Of a stretch of 64,000 nt of DNA, positions 23,318 to 34,520 are shown piece after piece (position 1 is the stretch's first letter; every line of letters begins with the position of its first letter). The notes below the pieces were generated by a model. It was not told the origin of the DNA. It saw nothing but the letters and a program-made list of their open reading frames with translations, and ran no database searches. Origin of the DNA: Girardinichthys multiradiatus (Eukaryota; Chordata; Actinopteri; Cyprinodontiformes; Goodeidae); assembly GCF_021462225.1 (NCBI RefSeq), contig NC_061808.1, forward strand, positions 22,419,119 through 22,483,118. Direction: 5' to 3'. A program made the translations under genes and the position numbers.

Positions 23318-23605
23318 TTCAATAATAATCAGGATGTTTGTAGTCAAATGTTATTTTTTTTATTACTTATAGTAAGTAAAGAGCCACCAGAAACAGTTTG
23401 GTTCAATTATTTAGTCTTTTGCTATTAGTTACAGTATGGTCACAATATATGGTAACAACTGTAATATCCTGTGACTGTATATTTCAATAATAATCAGGAT
23501 GTTTGTGGTTGAATGTTATTTTACTATAAGTTACAGAAGCGACGGTTACAAGTTGTGATATCAGCTGTCATATTATCTGACCGTCTATATTTATTGTTAC
23601 CCATT
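23318..23605. repeat. Diverged tandem duplication
   Basis: Copy A (23318-23482) and copy B (23483-about 23605) both begin ttcaataataatcaggatgt, continue with a similar 'gaatgttatttt' segment, share 'agttacag' and end near 'ctatat'. Copy B lacks about 50 bp found in A. The unit does not match any repeat I know. Confidence 0.65.
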
Positions 23606-24207
23606 ATGTCAGTGTAAGCAAACAAACGTGTCAACACAAAACAACTATAATACGTTTTAATAATAACAACAATGATACTAATGTGCATGTCCACTGGTCC
23701 TGTAGCTCTCTTATTATGTGAGACTTGAGTTTAGAATTTTCTACGCAAGTCACCTATTCAAAAACGACAGGGCTTGCTCGGATTTTTCTTTGCGTTTGTT
23801 TGCCCCATATACATTAATACGTAGACACCTCTTCGACTGGGTTGGCCCGCTGCTGAGAAGTAACTGTGTGTCCGCCATATTGCTGGAGGCAAGGCTGCGA
23901 TGTGAACTAATACAAATAAAGGGACTTTAATTCATAAAGCACATCTTAACAAAGAATTACGTTAATGCCTCACCTTATTTATTAACACACATACACACAC
24001 ACTTATTTTTGTAGGTACGACGGACAATCGGGGCCAGGCATAAGAGAATTTTTTTTTTTTTTTTAAAGAATAAAGTCAGAATTTTTATGACAACTCTTAC
24101 AAAAAAGTGCAGCTCTCCATGATTTGGTTTAGACACCTAAAGGGTTCGAACAATTCCATGCTGCACCAGTAAGAGGCCTTCTGGCTTTCAGACCTGATTC
24201 CACAAAA

Positions 24208-24639
24208 ATGGCGGCGACGTTGGAACGCCGTTCAGCTTTCGATAGGGCGTTTACGTATTACGTGGTTTGCCCCACTCTCTTCGGCCATGTTTATGCAATT
24301 GGCGTAGAAAACTCTTCTTTGAGGCCAAGATACGGTATAAAAACGCAACGGCGCCTCCTATGGTCACAACATACGGTGGTCACAGAATATGGTGTGACAC
24401 CGGTATGGAAAAAACAGCAATGGAAGCACTTGCAAAGCAAGCTGACTGGAGCTGGGTTATATAGAGCCAGTGGAAAAGGGACATTTGTAAATGGTGAGTA
24501 CCAGGCAACCCAAGTACCTCCAGTGCTTCTTGAATCACGAATCGAGAACGTTACTAGAGGATATAAAAATAATCCAAAAAGGATTATGATGTTTCCAAGA
24601 AGTAAAGGCCAAGTAATTTGTTTGAACAAAGGGAGATGA
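24208..24639 (+). CDS. Uncharacterised open frame (143 codons)
   Basis: The frame starts in a good translation context (acaaaaATGGCGGCGACG) and is less AT-rich than its surroundings. The product starts MAATLERRSAFDRAF, is basic overall and has no membrane segment or domain I know. A strong donor-like gtgagtacc at 24494-24502 raises the possibility that only codons 1-95 are a first exon. A second frame of 65 codons overlaps it, and the reverse strand is also open (24291-24629), so composition alone may explain the length. It could be the start of a real gene, a gene fragment captured by an element or chance. Confidence 0.25.
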   Translation: MAATLERRSAFDRAFTYYVVCPTLFGHVYAIGVENSSLRPRYGIKTQRRLLWSQHTVVTEYGVTPVWKKQQWKHLQSKLTGAGLYRASGKGTFVNGEYQATQVPPVLLESRIENVTRGYKNNPKRIMMFPRSKGQVICLNKGR

Positions 24640-25779
24640 GTTGTTACTGGAATGGGTGGAGAACTGAGGCTAAATTAATTCACAAATCCAAAATCAATAT
24701 AGAAGGACACATATCCTACCTACCAGTTCATATTCAGCTCATAATCCCCAGGGATTGCCAGGCTAAATTTAAACCCAGCCTTCCCACACAATGATTGTAG
24801 CGCTAAAACACAGACACCCAACCACGCTGTGATATCAGACTCCTTGTGCCGCCACATCCTACAGGCCGTCGTGTTGCCACATTACATTTGGTGGTGTGAG
24901 TTAATGAGCGAGTCACAGGCCATAACGGTGCCATACTCTGACCTACATCTCTACTTTATGGGAAATCATGTGATGACTCACAGACCAAAGAATGAGATTA
25001 AACACAACAGCAGGGAAGATCTGATTAGGACATGGTTAATGTAGCCTGCATTAAACTTCGTGATGTTGAAGCTGCATGTATGGAAGCCTACAATACTCAA
25101 CATGAAGCCACAAGTAAGGGCGAACAAGAATTAATTTGTGCTCATAGTCGTTACCCTTAAAATCACAAGAGGCACTTGAGTCTCTAAAGTAATTTGAAGA
25201 AACCTTGCATAAAATTCATGTAATTCAGTTACAGCTGACCTGGTGACTATCTAATGTAATCTAGAGGAGATATGGGAGAATAATTGATTTTGTTCTGACC
25301 TTATTGTTTGTCTATATAAACACCAGGGTTTTTATCTGGTTTTATATGCTGTGCTGCAGGAATCAAGGGGATGAAGAGGTTAGAGTAACACTACAGTCCA
25401 AGCAAAGACAGTAGAAGAGCCAGCAAAGTCTGTGGCCGAGCTTTAAGCAGTTATTGGCTCTCCACTGCGGCCCACAGTGACAGAATCAATAACTGTAACA
25501 TCAGAATTTATTCCCATATACAAGTACCAATTGAACATTATGACTGTAATGAAATAATTAGACTTTGAGCCCATAAATACTGCATGGAGAAGTCCAAGAG
25601 AATTGACAATTAAAAATATAGATTAAAAACATAACAGAAAAAAAAACACAATAATGCAAATCTGCATTTTCACTTAGAAAAGCAAGCCTAAAACTATTTA
25701 AATACTAATATTGTCTTTAACTGAAGTGACTGCAGTACATAAGAAACAATACAGCTTTTTCTGCTGAACGGTTTCCTGA
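24640..25779. other. Gene-poor stretch
   Basis: No exon or repeat is recognised. The part at about 24700-25050 is more GC-balanced than its surroundings and could be conserved non-coding DNA, but that cannot be judged from one sequence. Confidence 0.35.
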
Positions 25780-26210
25780 TGACTGGTGGATGGAAATTAT
25801 TTTTTGGGAATCTGCTCAAACATGGCAGGATACTTCTCTCCTTCCTACCTGATGGCAGAGGAGTGAATAGTGCTGAGTTAAGAATGGCAGAGGTCGCAGA
25901 TGATCTTGCACAGCCCTGTTTTTAGAGGTCCTGGATGTGTGGCAGATCACACATGGTGATATGTTGTACCGATCATATCACCCTACGTAGAGCTTTGTGG
26001 TCTGGAACATTACAGCCTGTAAGAATAGTCTCACTGGTGCACTGTTAGAAGCCTACAAGTATTCTGGAGTCTATACTGAATATCGTCAGAATCTGCAGAA
26101 AAAAGGAGCCTCCACTTGGCAGATTTTTAAATCACTTTTATGTGACGTGACCAGTCTGGATGCTCACTATAAACCTGAAACAACACATACCCTCCACCCT
26201 CACTCCCTCC
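25780..26210 (-). mobile_element. LINE 3'-region remnant (CR1/Rex1-like)
   Basis: Phrases such as 'tctccttcctacctgatggc', 'agctttgtggtctggaacat' and 'tctcactggtgcactgttag' resemble the reverse complement of the 3' part of a common fish CR1-group LINE ORF. It is heavily decayed and the frame is lost. Confidence 0.4.
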
Positions 26211-26642
26211 TATAACATGTTCTCCTCTGCATTCCTCTATAAGCCGCAAAGAGTCAATTTGAGCTGCAGGTTGTCCAGCAAGAACAACTAATCACCATCT
26301 GATTTGTAGCTCAGATGTAGTCTAAATTAATGATGGTTTTCAGCTTATGTTTGGTTTTACAATAGAAGGTGAACAGGGTGTTCTGTAAATGCTTAATGCA
26401 TCTCCATCTGAAAAGGTCTGACCTTACAATTATGTTTTCATTATGACCATGATTCCACAGATTTGCTCTTTAATTCAGCTGTAACTGGGGGATTGTTACT
26501 TTGCATTAATATTTAATGGCATATTCTGGGCATGGAATTGTGGGTGTGGGTGGAGGAGGTCACAGATTAGCATTCTCATCATAGTAGCAGGTTTAAGGCA
26601 ACTATGTCAAATTTAGGTCCTATTTGAGCCAGTAGATGTTAT

Positions 26643-26820
26643 ATTAAATTATTGTAAGCCATTGTGCAAACATTAACCTGTCGTAGTTTTTGCGCTAAAA
26701 ACTGCACAAATATTTCATTGCAGAAAGGCTTGAATTATTAAAATGTGATCAACAATGTTTTTCTTACTTTATTTATTTATTTTTATTCAATGTTTGCACA
26801 ACGGTTTACAATAATTAAAT
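26643..26820. mobile_element. Small MITE with 32-bp inverted ends
   Basis: The left end (26643-26674, starting attaaattattgtaagcc) and the right end (26789-26820) are inverted repeats matching at about 29 of 32 positions. The 178-bp element has no coding capacity. I could not identify its family or target duplication. Confidence 0.75.
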
Positions 26821-27084
26821 ATAAAATCTACTGTCTCAAACCAACAACTAACTGAAAAAATGACTAGGGGGAGGAAAAAAACAGAGTTTTTAATGGGAAG
26901 AGGCCTCCAATAAAAGCAAGCTCAGGAGGTCATCTGTTTTGATAGGTTGGGAGAACCAACATTTGTGTTTGGTGGACTTTTTCTTTGTTGTAACAATGCT
27001 TTATGGAAAAAAATAAAATCTTATACCTTGATTGCCTCTGTATTTTCCCTCATGTGGTGACACATTTGTAAGAAAAATGCATTT

Positions 27085-27445
27085 GTGGGTTGAATATGTG
27101 GCTTGTGCATATGAAAACCAGCCAAATCATCTTTCCTAATGCCAAAACAACCTTGGAGGAGGTAGTATGATGGTATAGGGTGGAATCTTGCTCAATGAAA
27201 AACAAACAAAGCTGAACTCCATCCTCCAAGATGACCAGCCTCACCCCCACATAGGGGTTTATTAGTGACTCCCTCCAGAGTTAAAGAGTGGAGAGGATGG
27301 AATGGCCTGCCTGCAATCCTGATCCCAGCCATATTGGACTCTTGTGGGATCAGCTCGGGCACGTTGTTCTTGCCACAGTGACCAACACAACCATTTTCAT
27401 TTTCAAGACAGGGCTTTGGTACAAACTGCATACTCAACGCAAATG
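27085..27445 (+). mobile_element. Degenerate Tc1-like transposase fragment
   Basis: Decayed traces of a Tc1 transposase are seen: a GG-SMMV-like stretch at about 27155-27185 and, further on, 'ccagccatattggactcttg' and 'tgggatcagctcgg' corresponding to the D-P-IE-LWD motif region. Stops and indels are dense. Confidence 0.45.
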
Positions 27446-30400
27446 AATTTAAGTGAAAATAAACAGGCTACTCAGCAGTATAGATTTTCTTTTTGTTGTA
27501 AAAAACTGTTACAACAAAGAAATAACCAGCCGTACAAAGATGTCCTTACAATTTGTGCTACGTTTATTAGCAAGCAATTTGCTAATTAAACACTGGGTAA
27601 AATTGTTCAGCAGACTTAATTAGCTGAGGCTGAAGTTAATTAAAACGTCTTTAAAAGGTTCGGACGAAAAGCAACATTAGAATTCCTCTTGTGTTCTCTA
27701 TCTCATTGAAATGCATTTAGGATTCGGACGCACAGACGTCCTAAGACGACACAACAGCCAAGGGCACTCAGATGTCTCTATATTTCACCTACACCACTTT
27801 TTATGCAACATTTTAACTAGCCAGCAGTTTATTAACCCAATTTTTGTTTCATTTTGATTACTAACAACACGCCTACAACCACAAGGGTACAAATCTGCTT
27901 TTTGAGGATTGATTCATTTTGTACACTAAATCATGTAACTAAAATAAGGTGAAAAGGGTGAACTTAACAGGAGTAGGGATGTCTTATTTAAGGTATTTTA
28001 ATCCCTGCCTTAACTCAATTCCCGATTCCTGTTGTTGGTGTATTGTCTGAGATTTCTTTTTGTCAGCCACACAGCTAAGCTGTGAGCTACACAGCAGCAT
28101 TTTGTGTTGCCAGTTAAAAACAAAACAAAAATCACTGCTTATTTTCATTTGTCAAACTTGTTTAACTGCATTGTAGTCCATGTGACCTGCTCTGCATGCT
28201 GTGTTCACATAACAGAATAATAGAGCTGCGCAGAACACAGATGAAGCAACAATCATTACATTTTACACTGTTCAAAGCAAGCCACAATGTTTTTGAAGCA
28301 AGAGAAGAACTTTCTCTGCACACCTACCTGAACTGCACTAAAATATAATACAAACCAGACTATCAACATGCCACATTAAACAGAGAAAATACATGCTAGC
28401 ATTAGCCTAACACTTCCGCAAACTGCCCTGAATGAAAACCTCATCAGCAGGAGGAAGGCAGGAGTTTATTGAAGACTGAAGCCGAATGTGCGGTGCCAGA
28501 CCTACACATTTCAGGTTACATTGTCAGACTAGTGCAGTAGTTTTCTTAACTGAATGAACCCCATGTTGGAGCAACATATTGAGGCTGTGGAGTAGATATC
28601 TTGCTGGAACAAAATATGCCAATGTCAAATAAAATGGATACTGCAACATCCTGAACAGTATTGATGAGTGAGTTAGGAGAGACACATAATCACAGTACTA
28701 ATGTAGACAATGCAATACTGCACATTTTATTGCATTTTAAGGCCACAGAGTTTTACATCCTACTGAAGGCACTGACTAAAGTATAGGACTGGGACTCAAT
28801 ATCAACAGATGCCTGTTGTTAAATGACTTCTAATGGGGGACAAAAGTCCTGATTGGGACATGCCTGGTCATATATCAAACCAAGTTGGAACAAGCTTTAA
28901 ACCATGGCTGGTTATTTTTTAGGTTACCAATAAAAAAATAAAAAAATAAACATTTGTGAATCAAATCCTTCATTCTTTCTTTAGCCTACTTGTAACAGTA
29001 AACGTCTAATGTTTGTACATAAATAAATAAATATCTGTCTGTTATTCTGGCAAGAATTCATAAACATAAATATTAATAAGTGTTTTGGACCAATAACATA
29101 ACTTTAACGTAGAAGAAAGAACACAGACTGTAAAAGTAAATGTGTGACTCCCTCTACTGGCATAAAGAGACAAAACAATCACTATATTTTGTATGACAGA
29201 TCAGTTTGTTTTTACAGTCCAGGTTGACACTTTGATGACCTGCTTGAGTGTCACACCAAATGAAAAGGTGTTTCTCCAGAGAGGAAAATGGGGATAAAAT
29301 GACCTGACAGGTTGAAAACTGGGTCAACAAGAGGTTATTAAGTATCAAAGCAACAAAAACAATGCATTAGTGAAAAAGATCCTAGAAAAGAAAAAAAAAA
29401 CATTGAAATATGGGATATTTAAAAAAAAATGCAGACTAGTTTTGTTGGATTTGTATGTGTCTGTAAAGACATGTCTGAGGTACTTAACCATGTAAAGGAA
29501 CAGGTTCTAAACAGAAAGACTAAAATAAAAATGTTTCACTTAAGAACTTGTTTTGTGTCAACTCCGTCACTCTAAAACCAAAATAATGGTTTTTTTTTCA
29601 AGTCCAACATGAATCCTAAGTCATTTATTACATAAACAACATAAACAAAGATTTTGTTTATTTTTCAAAAATCACCAAAAACATTCAAATGACTGAGTTG
29701 ACAAAATGACGGTGTTCACAAAATCCTACATTGCGCTGTTTCAAACAATTTAAACATATATATTCCCCTTCTCTTCTCCTCCACGTCATCCACTTTTCTT
29801 TTGTCTTCCTCTCCTCCGTCTTTCATATGCATCTCTTAGTCTGCCCCCACCACCTTTTGAATGTGGGCTCACAGATACATCTACAATAGCTCACTAGAAA
29901 AATAATGAAAAGGGTCACACAGATAACAATTCCTTTGCTTGGTCCTAATCATAGCTTTCTTTTATAAAATTGTACTGTATTTGTGTGAGGTAGGGGAGAG
30001 TCAGTATGTGTGTGTAGATGTTTGTTGGTACATCTTAAACTGGAGACATCTTTTCTGCCATGATTAGGTTTAACCTTTGTTATTGGACCGTGGGGATGCA
30101 GAGATTCCTATTTCACATCTTGGCACTCAGTATCCACAGCAATGGTCTTGGCTAGCCACCAGTGTTCATCATACACTACTGCTATTAAGGCCACTACCAT
30201 TATTAAGGCTAATAACAGCAGTTACTCTTATGGTACCCTCAGGACCTTTCTGAGGCTCCTCATCCAACCTTCCCTCCATCTCATCTTCTATCTCCTTATC
30301 CTCTTCCATTTATTTTTCCATCTCCTCCATCAACATGGCCAAAGGTCATTTCTTTCTTGATCTTCATGCATCACTCTGCTGTTGCTCTTTGCAGCTATGT

Positions 30401-30475
30401 AAGTAGATGGTTGCTGGACTAAAGCACTGGCAAACCAACATCTCACTGCAAAAGCAAGAACATTATCTGTGGTGT
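27446..30475. other. Gene-poor stretch
   Basis: About 3 kb with no coding exon, RNA gene or clear element. Simple A/T runs occur at about 28918-28950 and 29392-29430. The small frames at 29154-29348 and 30142-30360 show nothing recognisable. Confidence 0.4.
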
Positions 30476-30790
30476 ATCCTCCTGGATGAGGGACCAGTGA
30501 ACCTCAGTGCTGTTTTCTGATGAACGTCAATCTATGTTGAGCAGAAACGATGGCCGCCAACAATACTGGAAACATCAAGGAGAATGCTTTGCCTCAGCAA
30601 CTGTTGACAACAGACTGTTGACAACAGATAAAGCTTTGGTGGTGGTGGTGTTACAGTGGAGGCAGGTGTGTCTACTACCTGAATAACTTAATTAATCCAG
30701 TCATGAACAACACAGGCCTAATTTCATCTTCATGAACAACAAAGCTCCAGCTCACTGAGATACATTTTGGCACTTGAGTTTAATACATGA
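30476..30790 (+). mobile_element. Degenerate Tc1-like transposase fragment
   Basis: The stretch 'gttttctgatgaacgtcaat' matches the first catalytic Asp block (FSDE-) of Tc1 transposases. The following 'ggccgccaacaatactggaa' fits the segment after it, and 'aacaacaaagctccagctca' the second Asp block. The frame is broken several times. Confidence 0.55.
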
Positions 30791-32225
30791 TTAAATCATT
30801 GGAATGCTGAAGAAAGTACACCATACAAAATAAGCCACAACCTGTCCTTGGAAGTCACAGGTGTAGTAGATTAAGTAAAGGTTAAATAATATAATTCATC
30901 AATATAATGTTACGGAAATATTAGTATGTATAAATAAATCCCTGGAATAACCTTTAAATCTTTTGTTCACAAATATATTAGCATACACAAAGATACTGGT
31001 GAAGTTGACAAAAAGGTAAGTATTTTCCCACCAAAACATGGACTGTACACTTAAACTAGCTGTTCTTTCTACACTTGCTAGCTGCCATGACAATCACAAT
31101 AAAATGCTTAAAATTGGTCCACAAATGTTAAAATAAAATCCTCACAACCAGGAGATGCTGTTGACATGTTCCAGCTGTGACTGTTGAAGTATCAACATTG
31201 TTTGTCTAAAATGTCACAAAATTTAAAACCTTCCACAGCCTGCATAGTTAGGTTACATTCAGCACAGGCAGAAAGAGGACCACGCTATTTCCTAATTAAG
31301 TGAGGAGTATGAAAAATCTGAAGGATTTGATAGAAATTGACAGAAGGTTTGGTAAAAAAAATGTTTGAATTTCACTTTATGTATGGTTTTATGTATTTTT
31401 ATTTATTAGAAATAAACAGATTTTTTGGAGTTTTTTGGGGTGGGTCAATATTGGGGGCTCTTGCCATATATTTACCATATATTTAAAGAAATTCCTACTA
31501 AAGGATTTTAAAATGTTTGCCAAAAATTACTTGTATGCAGTGTTACTCTAGATGTAAGTTTGTGAGTTTGTAGATTGTGATGAATATCCTGATTTTTTTT
31601 AGGAAAATAAAATAGGCTTTTCTCAGTCAGACTTGTTTTCAATGGAATTCCATAAAAAAATACTTTATTAATCCCATAAGGAAATTAAATGTTGTTATAG
31701 CTCATATTATGAAGGTTTCCTCAAAGAGCCGTAGTAGATGCTGATTGCTGTGGGCAGGAAGGATCTCCTGTAGCGCTCCGTCTTACAGCAGATCTGAAGA
31801 AGCCTCTGACAGAAGACTCTGTTGTTGTAGGACAGTCTCATGAAGAGGATGCTCAGGGTTCTCCATAATGTTCTTCATTTTATGAAGAATCTTTCTTTGC
31901 ACAATGATCTCCAGAGGTTCCAGAGGAGTCCCCAGAACAGAGCCAGCCTTTTTTATCAGCTTGTTGAGCTTTTTTAAGTCCCTGGTTCTGATGCTGCTTC
32001 CCCAGCAGATGATGGTAGAAGAGATCACACTTTCCACAACAGACTTATAGAAGATATGCAGCATCTTGCTGCAAACACCAAAGAACCTAAGCTTCCTCAA
32101 GAAGTACAGTCTGCTCTGTCCCTTCTTGTAGATGGCTTCACAGTTGCATCTCCACTCCAGTCTGTTGTCCAGGTGAACACCGAGATATTTCCACCACCTC
32201 CACTTCTTCTCACATGATGGAAATA

Positions 32226-33793
32226 CAGGTCCTTCTCAAAAAATTAGCATATTGTGATAAAGTTAATTATTTTCCATAATGTCATGATAAAAATTTAACA
32301 TTCATATATTTTAGATTCATTGCACACTAACTGAAATATTTCAGGTCTTTTATTGTCTTAATACGGATGATTTTGGCATACAGCTCATGAAAACCCAAAA
32401 TTCCTATCTCACAAAATTAGCATATTATTAAAAGGGTCTCTAAACGAGCTATGGACCTAATCATCTGAATCAACGAGTTAACTCTAAACACCTGCAAAAG
32501 ATTCCTGAGGCCTTTAAAACTCCCAGCCTGGTTCATCACTCAAAACCCCAATCATGGGTAAGACTGCCGACCTGACTGCTGTCCAGAAGGCCACTATTGA
32601 CACCCTCAAGCAAGAGGGTAAGACACAGAAAGAAATTTCTGAACGAATAGGCTGTTCCCAGAGTGCTGTATCAAGGCACCTCAGTGGGAAGTCTGTGGGA
32701 AGGAAAAAGTGTGGCAGAAAACGCTGCACAACGAGAAGAGGTGACCGGACCCTGAGGAAGATTGTGGAGAAGGGCCGATTCCAGACCTTGGGGGACCTGC
32801 AGAAGCAGTGGACTGAGTCTGGAGTAGAAACATCCAGAGCCACCGTGCACAGGCGTGTGCAGGAAATGGGCTACAGGTGCCGCATTCCCCAGACCTGGGC
32901 TACAGAGAAGCAGCACTGGACTGTTGCTCAGTGGTCCAAAGTACTTTTTTCGGATGAAAGCAAATTCTGCATGTCATTCGGAAATCAAGGTGCCAGAGTC
33001 TGGAGGAAGACTGGGGAGAAGGAAATGCCAAAATGCCAGAAGTCCAGTGTCAAGTACCCACAGTCAGTGATGGTCTGGGGTGCCGTGTCAGCTGCTGGTG
33101 TTGGTCCACTGTGTTTTATCAAGGGCAGGGTCAATGCAGCTAGCTATCAGGAGATTTTGGAGCACTTCATGCTTCCATCTGCTGAAAAGCTTTATGGAGA
33201 TGAAGATTTCATTTTTCAGCACGACCTGGCACCTGCTCACAGTGCCAAAACCACTGGTAATAGGTTTACTGACCATGGTATCACTGTGCTCAATTGGCCT
33301 GCCAACTCTCCTGACCTGAACCCCATAGAGAATCTGTGGGATATTGTGAAGAGAACATTGAGAGACTCAAGACCCAACACTCTGGATGAGCTAAAGGCCG
33401 CTATCGAAGCATCCTGGGCCTCCATAAGACCTCAGCAGTGCCACAGGCTGATTGCCTCCATGCCACGCTGCATTGAAGCAGTCATTTCTGCAAAAGGATT
33501 CCCGACCAAGTATTGAGTGCATAACTGTACATGATTATTTGAAGGTTGACGTTTTTTGTATTAAAAACACTTTTCTTTTATTGGTCGGATGAAATATGCT
33601 AATTTTGTGAGATAGGAAGTTTGGGTTTTCATGAGCTGTATGCAAAAATCATCCATATTAAGACAATAAAAGACCTGAAATATTTCAGTTAATGTGCAAT
33701 GAATCTAAAATATATGAATGTTAAATTTTCATCATTACATTATAGAAAATAATGAACTTTATCACAATATGCTAATATTTTGAGAAGGACCTG
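32226..33793 (+). mobile_element. Tc1/mariner transposon, copy 1
   Basis: The element is 1,568 bp, flanked by TA on both sides (32224-32225 and 33794-33795), and begins CAGGTCCTTCTC, mirrored at the other end. Each terminal region is about 200 bp and of IR/DR type: an outer 'aaaattagcatatt' is repeated about 170 bp further in at 32413. It carries one transposase gene. It lies inside the older minus-strand LINE fragment, so it is the younger of the two. Sister copies are at 44839-46442 and 56597-58206. Confidence 0.95.
32554..33516 (+). CDS. Tc1 transposase, copy 1, with 42-bp in-frame deletion
   Basis: The frame is open for 320 residues. Residues 1-110 form the paired helix-turn-helix DNA-binding region (IGCSQSAVSRHLSGKSVGRK and GDRTLRKIVEKG). 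The DDE catalytic core follows, with the first Asp in FSDESKF, the second in QHDLAPAHSAK and the Glu in SPDLNPIENLWD (DD34E pattern). Compared with the sister copies, 14 residues between the two parts are absent (after CRIPQ, before TWATEK), removed by a clean 42-bp deletion at about 32893. The catalytic residues are all present, but loss of the linker probably impairs the enzyme. This is the only one of the three copies with no stop or frameshift. Confidence 0.9.
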   Translation: MGKTADLTAVQKATIDTLKQEGKTQKEISERIGCSQSAVSRHLSGKSVGRKKCGRKRCTTRRGDRTLRKIVEKGRFQTLGDLQKQWTESGVETSRATVHRRVQEMGYRCRIPQTWATEKQHWTVAQWSKVLFSDESKFCMSFGNQGARVWRKTGEKEMPKCQKSSVKYPQSVMVWGAVSAAGVGPLCFIKGRVNAASYQEILEHFMLPSAEKLYGDEDFIFQHDLAPAHSAKTTGNRFTDHGITVLNWPANSPDLNPIENLWDIVKRTLRDSRPNTLDELKAAIEASWASIRPQQCHRLIASMPRCIEAVISAKGFPTKY

Positions 33794-34060
33794 TAGTGTC
33801 TGACCTATTCTTGTTTCTCTTAAACTCTACAATCATCCCCTTTGTTTTATCCAGGTTCAAGATGAGATTGTTTCCACTCCATGCCACAAAGCGGTCCAAC
33901 AACTCCCAGGACTCAGCTTCTTGTCCATCTCTGATCCATCACACAACTGCAGTTTTTCTGCAGATGACAGGAGTCTGTCTTGTACTGAAAGTCTGAGGTG
34001 TTTAGTGAAAAGGAATGGTGAGAGTACAGTCCCATGTGGTCCCAATTCAGAATCAGTGAC

Positions 34061-34407
34061 ATAACGAATTTGTGTGCATAAGGGAGAGACGTTTAAATTC
34101 AATAACCAAGAACACATTTTAAATGAAGTCTTGAAGGTGTTATTAGAAAGATCCAATGTAAAATTAAAAAAGCTCACAGCATATTTGTTATATAAAGCAT
34201 TTTTATACCTTTTTCCCAATGAAGTAAAATATACAATATAAAAAGAGTTACTATAAAAATAAAGATAGCACAGTAATAAGAAAAATAAGAAATAAAGTCA
34301 CATGATCCTCCTACAACAGTAAATCTTTACACTTTGCCTTCACTACACTATCTAATTACAGCTTCATGCAAATAACACAATCTGCTTGTTCAGAGTGTTA
34401 TTTTCCT
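34061..34407. other. AT-rich DNA downstream of med23
   Basis: This is the region past the med23 3' end. Nothing else is recognised. Confidence 0.5.
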
Positions 34408-34413
34408 TTTAAT
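34408..34413 (-). promoter_or_regulatory. med23: Candidate med23 polyadenylation signal
   Basis: On the minus strand this reads ATTAAA, about 108 nt after the med23 stop codon. No AATAAA is closer. Real usage is not shown by the sequence. Confidence 0.4.
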
Positions 34414-34520
34414 GACAAAAACAATAAGGAAACAACAACTTTATGTTTCAAAAACTCAAAACCTAAACATTCAGCTGTGATTTCCTGTTTCAGTCCACCA
34501 GCGTGACCTTCCCTTGAGTT

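Larger units (their letters stand above)
31648..34060 (-). mobile_element. CR1/Rex1-like LINE fragment, split by a Tc1 copy
   Basis: The 3' half of a LINE ORF lies on the minus strand. Reading down from 34060 it gives GTVLSPFLF-like RT motif 4, then DKTKGMIVEFKR; after the Tc1 insertion (32226-33793) come FLRKLRFFGVCSKMLHIFY, WGSSIRTRDLKKLNKLIKKA and a C-terminal segment ending near 31783. The 3' terminus reads 'tactttattaatcccataag' on the plus strand, typical of these elements. Frameshifts break the RT and no endonuclease is present. The 105-codon frame at 31783-32100 is its largest open piece. Confidence 0.75.

Noticed and set aside
32855..33319. Two extra frames over the copy 1 transposase
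   Set aside because: They overlap the real transposase in other frames and recur in the sister copies only because the DNA is the same.
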